A stretch of 64,000 bases of DNA from Flavobacterium cyclinae (GTDB taxonomy: Bacteria; Bacteroidota; Bacteroidia; Flavobacteriales; Flavobacteriaceae), in contig NZ_CP089095.1 in NCBI RefSeq assembly GCF_021172145.1, forward strand, positions 2,790,001 through 2,854,000. The letters run 5' to 3'. Below, in pieces: positions 60,349 to 64,000 of this stretch (positions within the stretch are counted from its first letter, which is position 1; every line of letters begins with the position of its first letter). The notes below the pieces were generated by a model that was given only the letters and a program-made list of their open reading frames with translations, ran no database searches and was not told where the DNA came from. The position numbers were made by a program, and so were the translations under genes.

Positions 60349-62598
60349 TTATTTTTTAACGATTTTTTGAATTGATTTTTTTCCAACATTATTTTCCAAA
60401 GATACTATGTAAAGGCCTGATGGTAAATCATGAATTTGTAAATAGGTATTTTGAGTTTCTAAAAGCACTCTTCCGTCTAACGAATACAAAATCACTTTTG
60501 CTATTTCATCATCAGATTGAATATATAAATCGCCATTTGTTGGGTTTGGATATATTGTAAATGCTTTTGTTGAATTAAAATCTGAATTTGACAATGCCGC
60601 ATCAAATTCATAAGCTCCTAAATCAACATCTGTGTCTACAAACCTATTATTACCTGCTAAATCTGTTGTAATTTCGGCTGGTAAATTTGAGTTTATACCT
60701 GTATTAATTGCGACCGATAAAGATGTTAATTTATAATTAGAATCTAATAGAGGATCTGTATTACTGCCACCATTTTGTGCTCCTTGCTCAATGTTTGAAT
60801 AGATACAAGAAAATATAGCATTATTTTTTGTTATAGGAGTATTAGAACCATTACCCCAAATAATTGAATTTCTCGCATGAACATTATTGGTATTATCAAC
60901 TCGTATTACACTCCCATTAATTCCAGAATTATTTGAAATTGTAGTATTTAATATTTGGCAAGACATGCTACTTCCATTTCCTCCATTTGCAGTACTTGCA
61001 AAAAAGTAGAGACCTGCAGGGCCATTTATAGTTGTGTTATCATGTAGCAAGCAATTAATAATTTTACCTGTTGTCATTTGAGCATATCCCCCCGAACTTA
61101 AAAAAAGTACATGAGCATTTTGTGTAGCATAATTATTTTTGAAGATGCAACTTGTAAAATAGATGTTTTGATACATACTGTTAACACCTGTAGAATACCA
61201 ATTTGAAAAAACCGAAGTATCTGTTGCCGAATTTTTTTCAAAAACACAATTTGAAACATTTAAATCTACTTCAGTATTTTGTAAATAAGAATGTAAAAAC
61301 AAAGCACCTCCTCTATTGTGTAAATATTGTGCAGAAGCAGTTCCTGATGTTAAAGTTGTACCATTAGCATTTGCTCCAGATAAATAAAACCCATCTATTA
61401 CAACAATCCTAGGATCGCCTTTTACTGTTACAATATGATATAAATTTTCGGAACGAGTAGCTTCAGATGGATTTATATTAGAATTATCGTTTCCATTTAC
61501 ATCGCCATTTAAAATAGTCAGGTTGTTTCTAAAATTTCGTTGTTCTAATGTAGTTTCAGTACCATTGAATCCGCCATAAATTTTAGTTTTTTTATCAATT
61601 AAAAAAGTTGAATTTCTTCCACTTCCAAATGGTGTGTAGATACCTTGCGCTACCCAAATATCATCTCTAAAAGGGTTGTTAGTAATTGCCAATTGTAAGT
61701 TTGTGTATGCATTTGCCCATGAAGTACCATCATTGTTTCCCGATGCATTTACATCAACATAAATAGGAGATTGAGGATGTTCTTCATAATACAATTCACC
61801 AATTTCTGCAACTGATAATTCTCTTTCATAATATTTTACTTGATCAATTTGATCTGTATATTTTTGTAATGGGTTTGTATTTCCTGGATAACTTCCAATA
61901 TAAAAAGGTTGCATTCTATTTATAGCCTCTCTAACTAATTGACCATTTGTATATGACGGCACAACTGTTTGATTTGCATTTCCAACTAAATAATTATCTA
62001 TATACATTTTAGAATAATAATTTATTGTCCATGCAACATATGGAGCAAAAACAGTGCTTGAAGCAGTTGAATTTACTGCACATACTACATGATGCCAATT
62101 CCCATCTGCCACATTAATACTTGAAGTAACATAAACCGTATTTACATCTGTAATTGAAGTATTACCATACCCAAATACATTATAAAATTGTAATTGTCCG
62201 TTGTATAATTCAACGATAAGACCTCTTACTGGTGAATTTCCTTTTTGATGAATGATAAATTTAGAATTTGCATTATCTATAGTTGTAGATTTTATCCAAA
62301 AGCTAATTGTATATGCGTTTACATATGTTTGTTCCGTTCCACCTGAATATAAGTAATCTCCATTTAATTGTAGAGCACTATTTATATTATTGTTTCTATC
62401 ATCTGTAAAAGCAGCATTTGAACCACTTTTAATCAAATCTACTAAACCTGATTGTAAACTTGATTGAATATTTGAATTAAGATATTGATTTCCAGAACCA
62501 TATGTAAAATCATATTCTTTAACCAATCCGTTTGTTGGCACTTGCGCCAAAGTAAAAAAACTTGCAAGAAGTAATGTAAAAAGTAATTTTAGTTTCAT
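60349..62598 (-). CDS. T9SS protein with LamG-like and beta-helix domains
   Basis: A 749-residue secreted protein. After the signal peptide (1-18) a LamG/concanavalin-like domain occupies about 50-265 (YTISFWIKSTTIDN, VADGNWHHVVCAVN), followed by a right-handed beta-helix passenger (about 280-660: YVDVNASGNNDGTSWANAYT, IYGGFNGTET, then many NCVFEKNSATD-, TSCIFKNNYATQ- and INCLLHDNTTINGPAGL-like turns). The C-terminal 80 residues are a type A sorting domain (FTIYPNPTNGDLYIQ, LPSGLYIVSLE, ending IVKK). A paralogue lies upstream across a 198-bp gap. Beta-helix passengers are often surface or polysaccharide-binding, but no catalytic motif is seen. Confidence 0.85.
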   Translation of the reverse strand: MKLKLLFTLLLASFFTLAQVPTNGLVKEYDFTYGSGNQYLNSNIQSSLQSGLVDLIKSGSNAAFTDDRNNNINSALQLNGDYLYSGGTEQTYVNAYTISFWIKSTTIDNANSKFIIHQKGNSPVRGLIVELYNGQLQFYNVFGYGNTSITDVNTVYVTSSINVADGNWHHVVCAVNSTASSTVFAPYVAWTINYYSKMYIDNYLVGNANQTVVPSYTNGQLVREAINRMQPFYIGSYPGNTNPLQKYTDQIDQVKYYERELSVAEIGELYYEEHPQSPIYVDVNASGNNDGTSWANAYTNLQLAITNNPFRDDIWVAQGIYTPFGSGRNSTFLIDKKTKIYGGFNGTETTLEQRNFRNNLTILNGDVNGNDNSNINPSEATRSENLYHIVTVKGDPRIVVIDGFYLSGANANGTTLTSGTASAQYLHNRGGALFLHSYLQNTEVDLNVSNCVFEKNSATDTSVFSNWYSTGVNSMYQNIYFTSCIFKNNYATQNAHVLFLSSGGYAQMTTGKIINCLLHDNTTINGPAGLYFFASTANGGNGSSMSCQILNTTISNNSGINGSVIRVDNTNNVHARNSIIWGNGSNTPITKNNAIFSCIYSNIEQGAQNGGSNTDPLLDSNYKLTSLSVAINTGINSNLPAEITTDLAGNNRFVDTDVDLGAYEFDAALSNSDFNSTKAFTIYPNPTNGDLYIQSDDEIAKVILYSLDGRVLLETQNTYLQIHDLPSGLYIVSLENNVGKKSIQKIVKK

Positions 62599-62711
62599 AA
62601 TAATAAATTTATAGTGTAAAGATTATAGTAAATCATAATTTAAATGATGAATTTTTTCTGAAAGGGGGTGTTTTTTTTCTAAATGGAAAAAAGAGATTGA
62701 TTTAATAAAAA

Positions 62712-62732
62712 AATCCTGAACGTATCAGGATT
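62712..62732 (-). terminator. Rho-independent terminator of the partial T9SS gene
   Basis: AATCCTGA (62712-62719) with TCAGGATT (62725-62732), loop ACGTA, followed on the minus strand by TTTTTTTATT. It lies 65 bp after the stop at 62797. Confidence 0.82.
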
Positions 62733-62796
62733 CATTTAAATAATTCATTTATAAAATAATTATGAATTCAAATTGAACAATACTTTAAAATACAGG

Positions 62797-64000
62797 TTAT
62801 TTCTTAATAATTCTTTGATTATTAATCTTATCATTTTCAGTTTCAATGGTAACTAGAAATATTCCTGATGGTAACTCTTTAACATGAATAGAATTTGAAT
62901 AATTTTCAATTAGTTTTCTCCCATCTAATGAATACAACGTTATTTTTTTAATTTTTTCTTCCGTTTGAATGTATAATGTTTCTGAAACCGGATTTGGATA
63001 GACAATAAAATCATTAGATAAATTAAAATCTGAATTTGACAATGCTGCATCATATTCATAAGCTCCTTTGTCAACAGTTCCTACAAAACGATTGTTCCCT
63101 GACAAATCTGTTGCGTACAATGATGATAAATAAGTGTTATTTCCCGAATTTATTGCTGGAGAACTTGATTGGAGTGTAAAATCAGTATTAAAAAGCGGAT
63201 TCACATTTACGTTAGTTCCAGATGAATATCCTTCTGTAATATTTGCATTCATAGTAGGATATTGTGAAATATTAGGCGAATAAAATGTTTGAATAGAAGA
63301 TTGATTTCCATTTGTTGCGTTTCCAAATAATATATTATTATAAAATCCACAATTACTAGCATTATCAAAACGCAATACCTGATTTGGTCCACCCGAAATT
63401 ATTCCTCCTCTATTTTTTGAAAAAGTTGAATTAACAATATTTACATCTAATCCAAGTTGTGTTGGGCCTCCACCAGCAGTACTTGCAAAAAGATAAACAG
63501 CTGCCGGACCATTTACAGAAACGTTATCATGAAATAAACAGTTTACGATTTCTCCTTTGCCTACCCATTGATTCGATATTGATCCAACGTGTAAAATAGC
63601 ACTACCACTATTTGAATGATTATTTTTAAATATACAATTTTCAAAATTTACATCATATGAAACCTGTGGAGCATTTGAATTATAATACACCCCAAATACT
63701 CCTGTTTCAAAACCTGTGTTATGTTGAAAAATACAATTTCTGAAAGTGGCTGAAATATTTTCACTAATATTTTTACCTAATACCTGTATGGCACCACCCC
63801 TAGTTCTGTAAAATTGATTGCTTCCGGTTGTCATTATTGTACCATTAGCATTTCCTCCAGAAATTGTAAATCCATCAATTAGTAATTCATGTACTCCATC
63901 ATCTAAAATGATAGTATGATATTTATTATCGTTTCTCGTGAAATGATTGTAAATAATATCATTTGGATTTGTAGAGTCATTTCCGTTTGTATCACCACTT
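62797..64000 (-). CDS. T9SS beta-helix protein, paralogue (N-terminal part outside the window)
   Basis: The frame is open to the right edge, so the N-terminus is missing; the ATG at 63834 is internal. Translation above 63834 continues as TNGNDSTNPNDI and HELLIDGFTISGGNANG, parallel to the neighbouring T9SS protein (VNGNDNSNINPSE and VIDGFYLSGANANG). Visible repeats include FRNCIFQHNTGF, FENCIFKNNHSNSG and IVNCLFHDNVSVNGPAAVYL, and the end is a type A sorting domain (FIVYPNPVSETLYIQ, LPSGIFLVTIE, ending RIIKK). It is a tandem duplicate of the gene at 60349-62598. Confidence 0.85.
   Translation of the reverse strand, partial: SGDTNGNDSTNPNDIIYNHFTRNDNKYHTIILDDGVHELLIDGFTISGGNANGTIMTTGSNQFYRTRGGAIQVLGKNISENISATFRNCIFQHNTGFETGVFGVYYNSNAPQVSYDVNFENCIFKNNHSNSGSAILHVGSISNQWVGKGEIVNCLFHDNVSVNGPAAVYLFASTAGGGPTQLGLDVNIVNSTFSKNRGGIISGGPNQVLRFDNASNCGFYNNILFGNATNGNQSSIQTFYSPNISQYPTMNANITEGYSSGTNVNVNPLFNTDFTLQSSSPAINSGNNTYLSSLYATDLSGNNRFVGTVDKGAYEYDAALSNSDFNLSNDFIVYPNPVSETLYIQTEEKIKKITLYSLDGRKLIENYSNSIHVKELPSGIFLVTIETENDKINNQRIIKK

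Noticed and set aside
1..64000. Mobile elements, prophage, tRNA or rRNA genes
   Set aside because: No integrase, transposase, phage structural genes, cloverleaf sequences or rRNA-like segments were recognised; accessory traits are limited to small repeats.

Overview
The window is AT-rich chromosomal DNA of a gliding-type member of the Bacteroidota, most likely a Flavobacteriaceae species close to Flavobacterium. The evidence is a gliding lipoprotein GldD at the left edge, five proteins ending in type IX secretion (T9SS) sorting domains, a PorP/SprF protein with a PorE-like OmpA partner, a MurF-Alr fusion, a SusC-style TonB receptor with a carboxypeptidase-like N-terminal domain, and TAnnTTTG -7 promoter boxes (with an upstream TTG in the best cases). 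I see no tRNA, rRNA, CRISPR array, integrase, transposase or prophage. Most of the window is ordinary core genome, and the accessory material is surface proteins and small intergenic palindromes.

Layout. 1-6.2 kb: gldD end, a metal-binding-domain lipoprotein, a DMT exporter, a coupled pair of M16 peptidase proteins, and rplU-rpmA. 6.3-16 kb: a 1088-residue T9SS propeller protein, dgt, and nrdB-nrdA with a clear terminator. 16-24.7 kb: a MarC-type three-gene unit, a HupE/dCMP deaminase/S41 protease unit, a TerB-like protein, fbp, a GNAT enzyme and aspartokinase. 24.7-33.1 kb: a 1134-residue protein of unknown function that is probably in the outer membrane, an IgGFc-binding-like protein with a type B sorting domain, an enoyl-CoA hydratase and a QueD-like protein. 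33.1-41.9 kb: a minus-strand unit of giant type B adhesin, PorP/SprF and PorE-like protein. 42-53.2 kb: lpxH, an MFS transporter, recJ, OsmC, rsmI, an acidic repeat protein, tdk, murF-alr, mscL and asd. 53.5-56.8 kb: a His/Cys-rich exported protein, a TonB receptor and a lipoprotein, probably a metal uptake unit. 56.9-64 kb: a prolyl oligopeptidase, an AIM24-family protein, and two tandem T9SS proteins with predicted beta-helix passengers, one cut by the window edge.

How genes fit together. The adhesin, PorP/SprF and PorE-like genes look like a dedicated export and anchoring cassette for one surface adhesin. Between adhesin and sprF lies a GAAA-capped hairpin that pairs fully only in the minus-strand RNA and has no U-tract, so it may set unequal expression rather than stop transcription. 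nrdAB, dgt, tdk and the dCMP deaminase are all dNTP-pool enzymes but sit in separate units. Aspartokinase and asd are consecutive pathway steps encoded about 28 kb apart.

The most unusual DNA is small-scale: a nested palindrome with compensatory changes after gldD, a family of GCCACAGATT-type intergenic palindromes including a tandem copy that carries the end of asd, and palindromic repeats inside the reading frame of an acidic protein that encode a recurring DSEASEP peptide. No clearly new multi-gene system is proven here. The best candidates are the His/Cys protein-TonB receptor-lipoprotein unit and the adhesin cassette with its internal hairpin.
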